Source of the DNA: Phymatolithon calcareum
Lineage: Eukaryota > Rhodophyta > Florideophyceae > Hapalidiales
Direction of reading: 5' to 3'
Assembly: GCA_977006965.1 (NCBI GenBank)
Contig: OZ345362.1
Location: 2,356,001-2,420,000 of the forward strand
Length of the DNA: 64,000 nt
Numbering within the stretch: position 1 is the first letter of the stretch; each line of letters opens with the position of its first letter. Both the position numbers and the translations under genes were made by a program. Positions 22,791 through 33,603 of this stretch are shown here, one piece after another. Under the pieces are notes generated by a model, which was not told the DNA's origin, did not search any database, and saw only the letters and a program-made list of their open reading frames with translations.

Positions 22791-23109
22791 GGGGCCTGAT
22801 CCGGCGCATCTGAGGAGCTCCATCCAGAGCTCCACCTTGTCAAACCCTGGACTTCCGCTTCTCCAAACAAATCTACAAGAGCAATATGGATGAGAGGGTG
22901 GCACAACGATGGAAACAATTGCTTATTGGGTTCAAGTGAACGGAGGTAGGTGTTGCACGAAGTAATTTGTGTCAATCCTTCGCGAGATCAGGGCACATGT
23001 CGAGCAAAGATCATGTCCTGATATCGCACGCTACTCCCACAAAGAACTCCTCTGCACTTCCGACCCATGTCATTGCGAAGCAAGAGATAATTCTTGCTCT
23101 TACATGTTT

Positions 23110-23530
23110 TCGTTGTATTATTTTTAAAAGTCTCGCAGTCTTACGAATATACAGGCAAGACTTCCTCAAGTACTAATTCGCTTGTACCAGCTCAGGTTCG
23201 TCGTTTTGTCTTCTTGTAATAACTCCATGTTTCCTGATCGGTTATATCTTAGCTCCTTGCTTTTGAAAAAGACCTTCCTTGTTTTGCATGCTATCGATGA
23301 GGTTCTTGCTGAACATCAATAGCTCCAGAGCTTTCTCAATTCTGTTTTCCCCTTCAAGATCATATCCTGACAAGTTGCATTCTAGGGTCTCCATGTGTTG
23401 TTGTACCATATTTTCGAATCTTTCTACCAACTTTATTGGAGAAACCTGTGGAATCCTCCCACACGTGCATTGAAGCGCCAATTGCCTATGTTTCACCTTG
23501 TTGAACATAAGGATTGCTGGGAATTCTCTT
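23110..23530 (-). repeat. 5'-truncated LINE tail (family 1, divergent)
   Basis: The minus-strand frame 23508-23242 encodes KHRQLALQCTCGRIPQ and HMETLECNLSGYDLEGENR, clearly related to 17860-18090 but diverged. The 3' UTR variant carries CCTGTATATTCGTAAGACTG, as in the tails at 12534 and 32799. This suggests two subfamilies. Confidence 0.7.
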
Positions 23531-23571
23531 GTCTTGTCATATGATAACCTCCTTTTCCTCTAGATAATTCA

Positions 23572-23990
23572 TGTTTTTTTTCCTTTCAAGTTTATTTAAA
23601 AGCCCCACAGATTTCCGAAGATATGGGCAAGGCTTCCTCTGGTGCTACCTACCTTTGTGTAGCTCACAAAACGTCCACCAGAATGGCAGACGGGAAAACT
23701 CAGGGCTCAAAGTCGTCCTATCTCAGTCCTCTACGGGATTGTTGGTGCTTGGACTCGACCACTTTTTGCCTTGCATTCTGCGGATTAATACAGGCCTTCT
23801 TCGTTCTCCATGCGTTCTATGAGTGTCTTGCTAAATAGTAAGAGCTCATCTAGCGCCTTTTCTGTTTCCATTCGTTTTTCTCCTTCGATTTCGTACCCTG
23901 CTAGCGTGCGTTCAAGGGTCTCCATATTCATGTGCTCCAACCAGACTGCCCAAACCCGTAAAAACAAGATTCCAACACTCTCACGCGCAC
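23572..23990 (-). repeat. 5'-truncated LINE tail (family 1)
   Basis: The minus strand reads METLERTLAGYEIEGEKRME and KALDELLLFSKTLIERMENE, then the 3' UTR and AAATAAACTTGAAAGGAAAA. It is very close to the copies at 18.0 and 22.5 kb. Upstream (23990 onward) similarity stops, marking the truncation point. Confidence 0.75.
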
Positions 23991-24019
23991 ACTGCAGAGA
24001 AATCATGTACAAATTATAA

Positions 24020-26204
24020 TGGTGATCAGGGGCAAGTCATTCGACAATGTTTGTGTGTCCGGGTGTCTTTGGAAGACTAGTGTGGTCGTGGATGTCGTCC
24101 TATTGCGAAGGGGAAAAAGGGTCCTCTTGTGCGAGACGCCAACAAGAGTAAATCAGATCCAAATACCCTTAGCTTCTCCTCAAAGGAAGTTCGAGCTTGG
24201 AGGCGACTTCTATTTGGAATGGCAGCGCGGCAGACGAAATTTCACTGAGCACTAAACGCAGGTAATCAATTGCAAAGATTGGCAGCATCAGAGAGTCGTA
24301 CCGTCGATAAATTCCCCAGCCCGATATGCAACGACGGGAGCGAAAGGGCCAAGCGCGGAAGCAACAACCGATTCCCGCGAGTAGTTAGACCAAGATTGGT
24401 GAGCAGATCCTCGATAAACACCTGGATTCTACCCCTCTTCTACAGAAGGTCTTCAACGCTCGTGGTTGACACTTTCCTTTTAAGGTACAGACTGGCGTTG
24501 CAATGCCGCTATGACCGATTATGGAACTTTAGACACGCTCCGCGTAAAAATGGACACCGAAAAGGGAGATAAATATTTGCCTCGAGTGGGAGATGCGAAT
24601 TTCTTTGTTGGATGAAGAAACTATTTCTCGTTTTGAGACTGAGGGCTGATGAGAGAATAAATTTGGAGTCCCTTTTGCGAAAAGAGGACAAGCGAGAGCG
24701 CGGCGGATCGATGCTCTCCAGAAGTCCATGTAGCTTAACCTGAGTAAAGCAAATCGCGGGTTTGTTACAAAATGCACCGCTCGGACTCAGCTCCTGCAGT
24801 TGCATTCTATACGAGTGTCATTGTGAGCCGGTATGTGGACGATATGTAAAACCTGGCAAAACCTGATCAACTCCGAATTGAGGCTGAAGACATGCGTGCA
24901 GTCCTGCCTTGCGGTGTTATGATTAATACCCTTGCGATCGAACACGGAGGGGAGGCGAACAATTTAACAATCCTATTACGAGATCCCCCAAAGAGTGTGC
25001 CAGCAAGACGATTCACACCAAGCGAGCGGTAGTACGGTTGCAATGTACACACTAGGGCTATGAGTCGAGGCTATTATGAATCGAATACAGAGAAGATCTT
25101 CCACTAGACATGCCGCACGAGCTGCCGGTGTACACACGCTCCATTGAGGAGATTAAGATCGAGGAAACCGATGTCAAGCTTTCCATCGAGCTGCAATTTG
25201 GAAAAGAAGGCTTGTCTGCAAGACACGCCTCGATTGCACAATGGCGAAAGTGAAGAAACGTGCAATCGTACAGAAAGAAGAGACTATGAACGCCCCAGCT
25301 GACCTGGCTAGTGTTGTCGACCTTAACACCAGAACCATCACTTAGAATTGGAATGCATAAGCTCTTGTCCACCTTGGAATCATGATGCTACATGCGCAAG
25401 AGGACGCATTGGCCGACGTTCTTCGTGGCGGGCAGTTCTTGTTCTCTCCTGTAGCTTCACATCCTTCCAATAAAATTTGCTTTTTCAAATTCTACATGTT
25501 ATGTAGAACTCGAAGCTTCTCAAAGCTGCACAAAGTATGTACTTTTCGGTCGTTCAAGAGCCTGAGCTTCAGGAAAGATGCTGTACCGGGCGGGTGAAGC
25601 GAGCAGTAATAAAAGTCAACTGTCATTTATATTGTAAAGGTACACTTTTCGTGGACCAAACATATTTCGTAAACCGTCTTGGACTACGATTCGAGTTAGT
25701 GCAGTGGAAATATCCAGAAGCCTACGGAAAACTATTGCAACGAAGCCGTCGTGCAAGTGAGAAACAGAAATGTCGGCATGCAAAGCACAGAATAGCGCGT
25801 AGCGCCTGTTGCACGTCACGGAGTGGTACAAGACACGAACAGAGACGAACGGCGTGTTTGGCGAGCATCTCCGCGGATCACACCGCAAGCGTAGGCAGCG
25901 CAAGAAGACTTTATGGGCGCCAGTCTTTGCGGTGATGATGTGCGATCATGGGAACGTCAACGACTATTCCTACCCGTTCCCGGTCCTTAAAGAAATCTGA
26001 GAGTCAATGCTGAACGTAATCTCTGCCCAACAACGTGCGCGTTGCACACCTTGTGCAGTTAATTTGACAGAGCGCGACAGTTCCGTGACGCAATGACACG
26101 ACGGCACACAAAAACATGTGATAGGCGCACCAAGCGCTACGTGAATGAGCTGCCGCTTCACAGTTCACGTCATCTGTTCGCTCGACAGCCACTTCATCTA
26201 GTGG
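24020..26204. other. No supported gene; possible decayed coding DNA
   Basis: No complete gene. A plus-strand frame near 25080-25250 reads like coding sequence (PHELPVYTRSIEEIKIEE, then KLSIELQFGKEGLSARH) before a stop. Another at 25570-25720 holds KGTLFVDQTYFVNRLGLRFE. Neither family is recognised; both may be remnants of one decayed ORF. Confidence 0.3.
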
Positions 26205-27416
26205 TTAATTCGACGGCCCACCGCCGAACGCAGTTTCCCCCCGCACGAGTGTCTGCGGCAAGTCAGCAGGGTTGACGTCGTACTGGTGCAGAACGCGTGT
26301 ATTATATCCATTACAATCATTGCACTTGTGAAATTGAAAATGGAAGCGCGTAACAGTCTGCGTCTCACAATCGTTACACAATACACGTGATACGCGATTT
26401 CGAAATCTTTCCGGCATATGATCGAACGCTAGACGTTGATCCAACTTCCGATACCAAGTATTCATCAAACTCTTCTCCGGGATACACTTACTGCACACAG
26501 GGCAAACATAACTGCTCTTCATATGTTTCTCCAAGCAATTGACATGCACAGGATGCGAACATTTAAGAAACATAGTTTGCTCCGTGCTAGTCGCCAAATA
26601 ATGCCCACAAATCGGACAATTCGACTCGAGATTACGCTCACGACACGGATGAGAATCCTTAGTCTCCAACGGCATACAAGTAGCGCAATTTTTGCAATGA
26701 TAATTGTCAATCCCAAGCCCCTTCCCCTTGCGACATATTCCGCAATCGTTGCAATGATACGCGGTCGTTGTAGGCGAGTCATCATATAGTCTGCAAGGTT
26801 CACAGAAGTATCGCGCAAACTTTATGCCGCATGTGCGACAATTCGCGGCAACCGGTTGGTCGGCGTCTCCGCATACGGCACATGCGACGACCTTTGTGGC
26901 GCGACGGTCGATTTCGTGGTCTTCCGCTTCATCATGGCAACGGCGACAGGGATAATATCGCTGACAGCATTCGGCGCGAATCCAGCAGTTGCGCGAATAA
27001 TGCTCACACCCGCGAGTGGCAGAAGGTCCTGGAAACGTCCCGAGAGACTTGGCGGATTGACGGTGAACGGAGGCTGCGAGCTCGCGTTGCGCGACGAAGA
27101 GGGCGTGGATTTGAGCGCCCTTTGTCTCAGCGGGGGCTGACGAGCGCTGGATGGCGCGAACCATGCGTTCGAGGTCAGACGGCGGGCGGGTTTGCGGTGA
27201 GGACGGAGACGGAGACGGAGACGGCGAGGGCAAGGTCGGGGATGGGTGGTGGTGGTAGTCGCCGCGTTGACATTGTGGCGGTGGCGGCGGTGGCGATGGG
27301 ACACATGCTCTGGTAACAGGGTGTGCGTCGACGCGGGAAGATGTGTTAAGGGGGGCGAAAGGTGGGGCAGACAATTCGTCTCCGCAAGGGTCGCCGCGTC
27401 TGTGAGTATGAGCCAT
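26205..27416 (-). CDS. RCHY1: RING finger and CHY zinc-finger E3 ubiquitin ligase (RCHY1/Pirh2-like)
   Basis: A 403-residue single-exon protein; I chose the ATG at 27416 because the longer frame only adds a TTG start. Residues 1-130 are Pro/Ser-rich and disordered. Residues 137-205 form the CHY zinc finger (CEHYSRNC, AECCQRYYPCRRCHDE, CAVC). Residues about 206-262 form the CTCHY finger (YHCNDCGICRKGKG, NYHCKNCATC). Residues 267-308 are a RING-H2 (CPIC, KCSHPVHVNC, CPVC). A final zinc ribbon uses CNDC at 347-350 and CNDC at 365-368. This is the standard order of the RCHY1/MIEL1 family, which transfers ubiquitin to regulatory proteins. The long disordered N-terminus is more than the family core needs. 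Family assignment is secure; substrates are unknown. Confidence 0.93.
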   Translation of the reverse strand: MAHTHRRGDPCGDELSAPPFAPLNTSSRVDAHPVTRACVPSPPPPPPQCQRGDYHHHPSPTLPSPSPSPSPSSPQTRPPSDLERMVRAIQRSSAPAETKGAQIHALFVAQRELAASVHRQSAKSLGTFPGPSATRGCEHYSRNCWIRAECCQRYYPCRRCHDEAEDHEIDRRATKVVACAVCGDADQPVAANCRTCGIKFARYFCEPCRLYDDSPTTTAYHCNDCGICRKGKGLGIDNYHCKNCATCMPLETKDSHPCRERNLESNCPICGHYLATSTEQTMFLKCSHPVHVNCLEKHMKSSYVCPVCSKCIPEKSLMNTWYRKLDQRLAFDHMPERFRNRVSRVLCNDCETQTVTRFHFQFHKCNDCNGYNTRVLHQYDVNPADLPQTLVRGETAFGGGPSN

Positions 27417-29100
27417 GACTCGGAGAATGTTCAAATTGCGGGCGGTGATGGTTTAAAAACGGTGGAGGATGATTGAAGAACATAAGAGATGTGCGTCAAT
27501 CGCCATAGCTACAATACAGTCCAGTACAGTACAGTACAGTACAGTAGCATGCAGAGGATTTGGAGTGGGAGTGGGGACTCATGTCTGGGAAGTGTCTGAA
27601 TGGGAAGAAATGATTGAAAATATATTTCAAAAAACTACATATTGGACTCTATTTGATGCGGATAATGCACGCAAGGCATGACGCACACTGAGGGCTTGCT
27701 CGACAGACCTGATCGTATTCCTTGCAAATTTCCCGCGAGTATCCGTCTAATCCGCCTTTCGAACTTCTAATACCCACAGTATTAGACGACGACACTGCTG
27801 AACGGCAGAAGTGGAATGTTTTTGAATCTCGTCTTCTTTAATGAAAATATAGCTTTTACGAAAACTCCACTTATACTTATTATGCCCTCGAATAGTAGAC
27901 GATGTCCAAAAATAGACACAAGGCTTTTGCTAGCACTTGGGGCGTTGTCCGCGACGACTGGAGTCGGGGAGTTGGCGACGCGTTTACATTGGTAATATAT
28001 GAAATCAGAAAACATCTGAAACCTTACTGAAATCAACGAACGATGCCAAGGGAACGTCATGAAGAGCCTATTATATCAACTTCGAAACGGATTGCCGTGA
28101 GCAGCGGAAGGTGAATGATCGAATGGAAGATTCCCATAATATACACCACGCAAATGACATTGAACTTGTTTGCCTACAGTAGCAGTTAGTGCCCGTCAAC
28201 GCTTGGAAACCCTTGAAAGAAAACAGAGCTCATCTATCACTATGTTAGAGAAAACTTTCCTCTTCAGTACGGCACCGCACTATTTACGACATGTCATTAG
28301 CAGTTTGATGTTTGCTGGCTGCACAAACAGAATATTCTGAAAGGTACGATTCTTTTGTTCTCCTATCTACTGCAGTACTGCATGCACTCTTTTCCTTAAA
28401 TGCCCCACAAGTACGAAGGTTGTTATGGCTGCCTGACATAGGAAAAAGATTATGTCTCGTAAAATGACGTCCAGGTCATATGGCTTCAATGTTTGCTCGA
28501 TGCTGGTATGTCCGCGACAAGAACCAGTGGCGACGGTGCATCAGGAGATTTTGAGCTGACTGCGCAAATTTGAATCGTCGTGTATCTCCGTCCCGCACGA
28601 AAACGTCCGTCGTTGTCTTTCGTGCTTCTCAGTACAAATGGCAACAAACCCTGTTCTGCGACAGCAAGTTAACACTATTGCTGTCCTCATCCAACGCTAC
28701 AGTACCTGTGGCCGGGATGGAAAAGTAAGTAAAAGTGACGATGCGTTTCATAATCGATCAGGCAGTCCATGGTGCTCTTTAATCTGTTCTCACCACCTCT
28801 AGCCCTTGATGTGGAAAACATTAAACAACGGGCAAACTTTTCGTCCTCCAGCGGGCGCTGCTTGTCGACGAGATGGTAATAAACAAGCAAACACGACCAA
28901 ATGTATGTTCTGAACAACTATAATATCTTTATACATTGATGCATGCAATGGTACAACGGTTGTCTCTTTGTCGTGATTTGCTTAAACGCTCAAGGAATCC
29001 GTTGACGGAATTAGATGGGAATTACTACGGAACGTCCTTCACGTCCACGTTTGAGATAGAAGGTAGTGGCAGACTGTCACTGGCAGTACAGTAGAAAATA
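27417..29100. other. Intergenic, no supported gene
   Basis: Contains a pentanucleotide microsatellite, (CAGTA)5, at 27522-27546. The rest has only short frames with no motif. Confidence 0.4.
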
Positions 29101-29102
29101 CG

Positions 29103-29156
29103 TTAGCAGGAGAGATGTAATGCTACTAAAAAGCAGCATTACATCTCCTCTGCTAA
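29103..29156. repeat. Near-perfect 22-bp hairpin
   Basis: The arms 29103-29124 and 29135-29156 pair over 22 bp with two mismatches (TTAGCAGGAGAGATGTAATG against TTAGCAGAGGAGATGTAATG), with a 10-base loop. The size would fit a small foldback element or a small-RNA precursor. Confidence 0.8.
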
Positions 29157-29159
29157 AGT

Positions 29160-30454
29160 CAAAAACGATAATCCACAGTAAAGAGAGCAAGATCTTTGAT
29201 AAGTGAGAGGAGTGCCAATAAGTCTCTCAAGTGCAGCCACCATGCTAAATGCCAACATTCCTACGCTTCCTACCGCCTGCATCCTTAAATAAGTTAATGT
29301 CGTGTGGGTCGTGAAGGCAGTCCGCCCCAGGCACCTGCATGAAGCAACAATGACTAGATCAACATAATCTGCTCCGCGGGCGTACGAAAGCATGACACTG
29401 AACTTCGGGTCTGTTCAGTATGTTTGACTTAACGACACAGGAAATGTGACATGGTTCAGGCACGTGGATGAGTCTCATCCACATCTTCTCCAGCTTCCTG
29501 GGCAATTCAATTCCTACCTGCAAGTCCGACATCAAGAAATCTGATTTTGTTCCAAAGCGCGGATTGTTATTCTTCATCCAGTTCATTCCATTCTTGCTTC
29601 TCACGGCATTGACTACTTACCCCAGGCATAACCTATCGCAATACAGTTTTCCCTCTCGGATTCCATAAATTTAACCAGATGGGAACAGCACATGAAGCAA
29701 AATCAGTGTTGAATTGATAGTGCTCCAACACCCTTGCATCCATAAGACTAGAATTACTGTCTCCAGTTGCCCAACCACCAAATTTCGGACACTGTAGAGT
29801 AGCTGTATAATTCCGCTCTAGTATGGAACTACGCCTGGCTTTTCCAACCGCATTGCGATACAGTCCACCACCCGCATGCTCATAGCTCGGTACGGGGCAG
29901 GCAACGAACCGCACGAACAGCACTGTCAACTTCGAATCGCGCGCACAACGTACCACATGCAGCTATCTGCATCTGTCACCTGTGAAACGGGAGAGGGTCA
30001 CTGGCAGATTTGTGCATGGTCAGCGAAAATCTAGTTCTGAACGACAGTGGGAGCACCACGCGACTCTGTTCAGTTGCCAGTTGCAAGATTTCCTCTCTGC
30101 TCCGGGCTTCGGACTGGTGAACGGTTGTGAGAGGTGCCGGTACATTTGAAAATTCCTTCTTGGAGTATAAGAGGAATACTTTACTGTACAGGCTTTATCA
30201 CAAATGCATCTGCGAACGTTTCGGACATCTATTCAAGTGCAATTGGAGACGTGTCCGATAGAATACATACTGTACTGTACTGAACAGTACTGTACAATAG
30301 GTTGATCGCGGAAACTACGGTACTGTACGCTACCATACTCATGGAATGATTGGCCAAAATCGGTTGCACTGTAAGAACATGCTAATGTCTAAATCCCTCC
30401 ATGCACTTCGCCTGAAACTTGGCGACACGACATGGGGCAAATTATTTGCTTAAA
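29160..30454. other. Intergenic, no supported gene
   Basis: No coding frame with recognisable motif. A TACTGTACTGTACTG-type repeat lies at 30270-30296, related to the 27.5-kb microsatellite unit. Confidence 0.35.
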
Positions 30455-30520
30455 ATTCCCGCGCATCTTTACGATGATCGTAAGGATGCGCGGGAATCGT
30501 GCTTACTACGAAGCACGATT
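30455..30520. repeat. Two adjacent hairpins sharing a boundary
   Basis: 30455-30497 is a 43-bp palindrome (ATTCCCGCGCATCTTTACGA, TGAT-type centre, complementary arm; about one mismatch pair). 30495-30520 is a second palindrome (AATCGTGCTT, short loop, AAGCACGATT). They overlap by three bases, so the strand could fold into two consecutive stems. Confidence 0.8.
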
Positions 30521-31140
30521 CTGTTGTCGTTATAATACGAGCAAGTTATCCAACACAGCGTCAGGAGGATCCAGATACTACCATAAAACCATAACCACAC
30601 GCTGTGACTTGGTTTCGCCAAGAAGGCACAACATTCGTCTAGCGAGAGAGTTTGAAACTTTTGGATATTCAGCTCGCTTGAAAAAACCGACATGCCCTAA
30701 CAGGCAGGGTATGCTACCAGTGGAGATATTCGATTGTATATAGGACTTTGTACGTTCCCAAAGCCTCTTCCTACGTCTGCTTCCCGACCTTGCTAGAATC
30801 TCATCTTACTTCCAGTTGAAGTTTTATATGAATGGCATGCAAAAAAATAAAATTGAAAAACTTAACTCTGATTTCCTTTACAGAGACCGCTCCTGAGTCT
30901 CCACGTCAATCGACTTCGCCGCATTGTTCTTTCCGTTATTCGGAACATTCCCGGTAGCTTGTGCCGTTCCTCTAGCAGAGCTTGATCAATCCGCCTTCTC
31001 TAGAAGCTTTCAATTTTCCAAGTCATTCTTCGTTCTGTGAATTCTTCAAAGTTTTCTCACTACTGACCTTCTGCAGTATTTCTCCCACATGGGCTTCGCA
31101 CTTGACATATGAGAACCTTACGTTGCTGGTAGGAATCATT
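30521..31140. other. Intergenic, no supported gene
   Basis: A plus-strand open frame continues to 30743 but has no recognised motif; the remainder is AT-rich. Confidence 0.3.
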
Positions 31141-31210
31141 TGAGGAAGCCTTGCCCACATCTTCGGGAGTCTGTCGGGCTTTGCAATAAACTTGGATTAA
31201 GAAAACCTTG
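31141..31210 (+). repeat. 5'-truncated LINE tail (family 1)
   Basis: GAGGAAGCCTTGCCCACATC, TTCGGGAGTCTGTCGGGCTT and AATAAACTTGGATTAAGAAA match the 3' UTR at 18225-18295 and the minus-strand copies at 22.5 and 23.6 kb. Confidence 0.65.
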
Positions 31211-32094
31211 CGTTGCTTATTTAGGTCGTTCTGCTTTCCACTGTACTCAGATTTTGTTCTTCGACTTCGCTAGTGTCAAGGCGCACCTTTCCGCTTCATG
31301 CCCTCGACGATTGTCGGGGCACTCTCGCTAAGGGACGCAGGCCTTTTGTCCGTTAGTGCGAATGCCCTACAGACTCGAATGCCCATCCACAAGAGGCAAT
31401 TCCCTTCCATAATAAAAAGCAGTATTTATCACTTGCCTCTGGGCTTGCTTGTCTGCAGAGCACTCGCACGTGCACTTGGCTGCCCTCTGTGTATTTTCTG
31501 AATACATAAATGGAGCACAATCATTTGACCTCTGCATGCTACAGGTATCCTTATTTCCACTTGACTGTTGAAGGCTTCGACGTCAACCAGGGGTAGTGCC
31601 AATTCCATTGCTCGACATTGCTGTTTGTCGCGCAATTAAACAATTCAATTGCTCACTACGGTTAGTCAGCAATTCGGATTGCAATTTGAATACTTCCCGC
31701 AATAGTCAAGTTAATTGTTTATTCATGCCTCTTCTCCTAGGTGTACGAAACTTTCGTCTTCTGCGATAGCCTGTTCAACACGCTGGTTGACAACGCTTGA
31801 CATAGCTTCCTTCACAGTTTGATCATCCCAATAAGAGCGGTTGATTGACGTGAATGGATATCTCGAGGCTGTTCGCGAAGGAGTTGCATTAGCTGCTGTA
31901 CAACTTGTTTCGGCTTCGGTTTCGGAATAGGTAGTACCATGATTGGAAGAGCGAAATTTGTTTAGGTGTTGTCGACTGGGTCTGGTAGTGTGCTTTGGAT
32001 AAATGTACGACTTCACTTTTTATATTGACTCTTCTATCTGTCTTTTCAGAAACGGCACTCTAGACACCCATACCGTTATACTTGAACGGATGAA
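31211..32094. other. No supported gene; CAATTGCAATT-rich patches
   Basis: Repeated CAATTG/GCAATT words cluster at 31590-31710 and again at 32450-32540, suggesting two patches of the same simple or element-derived sequence. No coding sequence is recognised. Confidence 0.35.
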
Positions 32095-32180
32095 TGAATT
32101 CAACCATCCATGTGATCGTTCTGTTGTAGTGGTCTGCGCAGACCATTACAATAGAACGAGCACATGGATGGTTGAATTCA
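32095..32180. repeat. 86-bp palindrome without spacer
   Basis: The arms of 43 bp meet directly at TCTGC|GCAGA (centre 32137/32138). They begin TGAATTCAACCATCCATGTG and differ at three positions only. Confidence 0.9.
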
Positions 32181-32230
32181 GGAACGTTGTAACTGTATAC
32201 AGTACGTAGAATTTTACGTACCTAACACTA

Positions 32231-32300
32231 GGGGAGCACGGCAACATTTTGGCCCGATAGTTATTTAGTTGATTTGGGCCAAAATGGTGCAGTGCTCCCC
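32231..32300. repeat. 70-bp hairpin element with 25-bp arms
   Basis: 32231-32255 (starting GGGGAGCACGGCAACATTTT) pairs with 32276-32300 with two mismatches and a 20-base loop. It lies 50 bp from the 86-bp palindrome. The ends resemble TIRs of a tiny MITE, but no target duplication was identified. Confidence 0.8.
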
Positions 32301-33603
32301 CGGTGAACGCTTATACTGGCCCGAGTTATATAATAAAATTAGATGCTACCGACAACCAATTACCACGTACTACGCATGATACATTTGAAGTGATCGTTAT
32401 TTCCTTCAACTCTGCTCTTGCTGAACTATACACTTTCGTACAGCCTACCGACCAGCAATTCGAATTGCAATTCTTCATCAGAACCCAATTTGGGTCGAAT
32501 TGCTATGAATTGCAATTAATTGCAATAGCAATGGATTGCGCACGACCCCTGACGTCAACACACAAGAAAGTACACCAGAGGTGCTATGTTGTAGATATCG
32601 TACTAGCGACTCTTCTGTAGCCTAGATAAAGTCTGCATGACGTTTTCAAATAAATTCTTCTACACATGTCCCACTCTTGTACACTTTGTGAATGAGCAGA
32701 GATCAAAGCTCGATGAAAATTATTACCTCCCGTTAGACGTTTGAGCTCAACTTGGAATGCTTTATCAGCTCCAACCCATCGAACACAGGGAAGTCAAATT
32801 CGTATGACTGCGGGGCTTTAAGAAAAATTGCAATAAAAAAACAAGGAAGTCAATGGAATTCTCCTTCGAGTATGATACAGCAATTGCCAGCCAAATTCTT
32901 GAACAATTCCCCTCTCCTCCAGGGTCTGAGATTCGCCTAACTGTTCGTGAATTAATTCGTGAATAAACGAATGAATTATTCGCGAATGTCAAATTCACGT
33001 TTACAATATCCCCGTTAGCGAATATTCAGTAAATCCACCACGAACGTACATTCACGAATTTTTCATTCATGTTCACGTTCAGTACTTTTTGTACCCATGA
33101 ATATTCATTCACATTCAGTTCACCGTCGTTGAATCCGGTGAACATTCACGAACGTTAGCGAATGTGTGCGAGCGTTTCAGAAGAGTGGAAAAATGGATGG
33201 GATGCAAGCTCCTGTTCTACGAAAAGTTTCGCGAATCATTCGCAAATGTTCGCAAATTTCGTTCACATTCAGTTCATTGCAATGTGTCAGAGCGAATATT
33301 CATTTACATTCAGTTCACTAGTATGTCACAAGAGATTATTCATTCGCAATTCATTCACTATAATCTTCTGAATATTCATTATATTTCTCGTGAGTGAATA
33401 TTAGTGAATATTCATTCACGTTCACGTTCACAGTGGTTTCTAAGCGAATCGCAGACCCTGCTCTCCTCAGCGTCACATTCGCCGTTTACAGTACGCAATG
33501 CCGGGCACAACTTGCAACTGCTTCTAACTCTCGCACACTCTATCTGGTGGCTTGCGTCATCTCACGCTCTTGACATCTCGGTCAATACGACACGCATGTG
33601 GTA
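32301..33603. other. Intergenic: LINE tail scrap and ATTCATTCAC-type degenerate repeat
   Basis: At 32799-32846 there is another truncated LINE tail (ATTCGTATGACTGCGGGGCT, AATTGCAATAAAAAAA). From about 32940 to 33430 the DNA is a degenerate array of (T)ATTCATTCAC / GTTCACGTTC / GCGAATATT words, a diverged satellite lying directly upstream of the Sel1-repeat gene. No gene seen. Confidence 0.5.

Noticed and set aside
26831-27316. Open frames on both strands over the RCHY1-like N-terminus
   Set aside because: They come from repetitive GC-rich sequence encoding the Pro/Ser-rich N-terminus; the RCHY1 frame explains the region.
27522-27546. Regulatory repeat upstream of the RCHY1-like gene
   Set aside because: The (CAGTA)5 run looks like an ordinary microsatellite; similar units recur near 30.28 kb far from any gene.
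32940-33430. A CRISPR-like array
   Set aside because: The repeated ATTCATTCAC/GTTCACGTTC words have no fixed length or unique spacers; this is a degenerate simple repeat in a eukaryotic genome.
33598-33603. Start of the Sel1-repeat protein two codons upstream
   Set aside because: That position is GTG; the ATG at 33604 is the first standard start in the frame.
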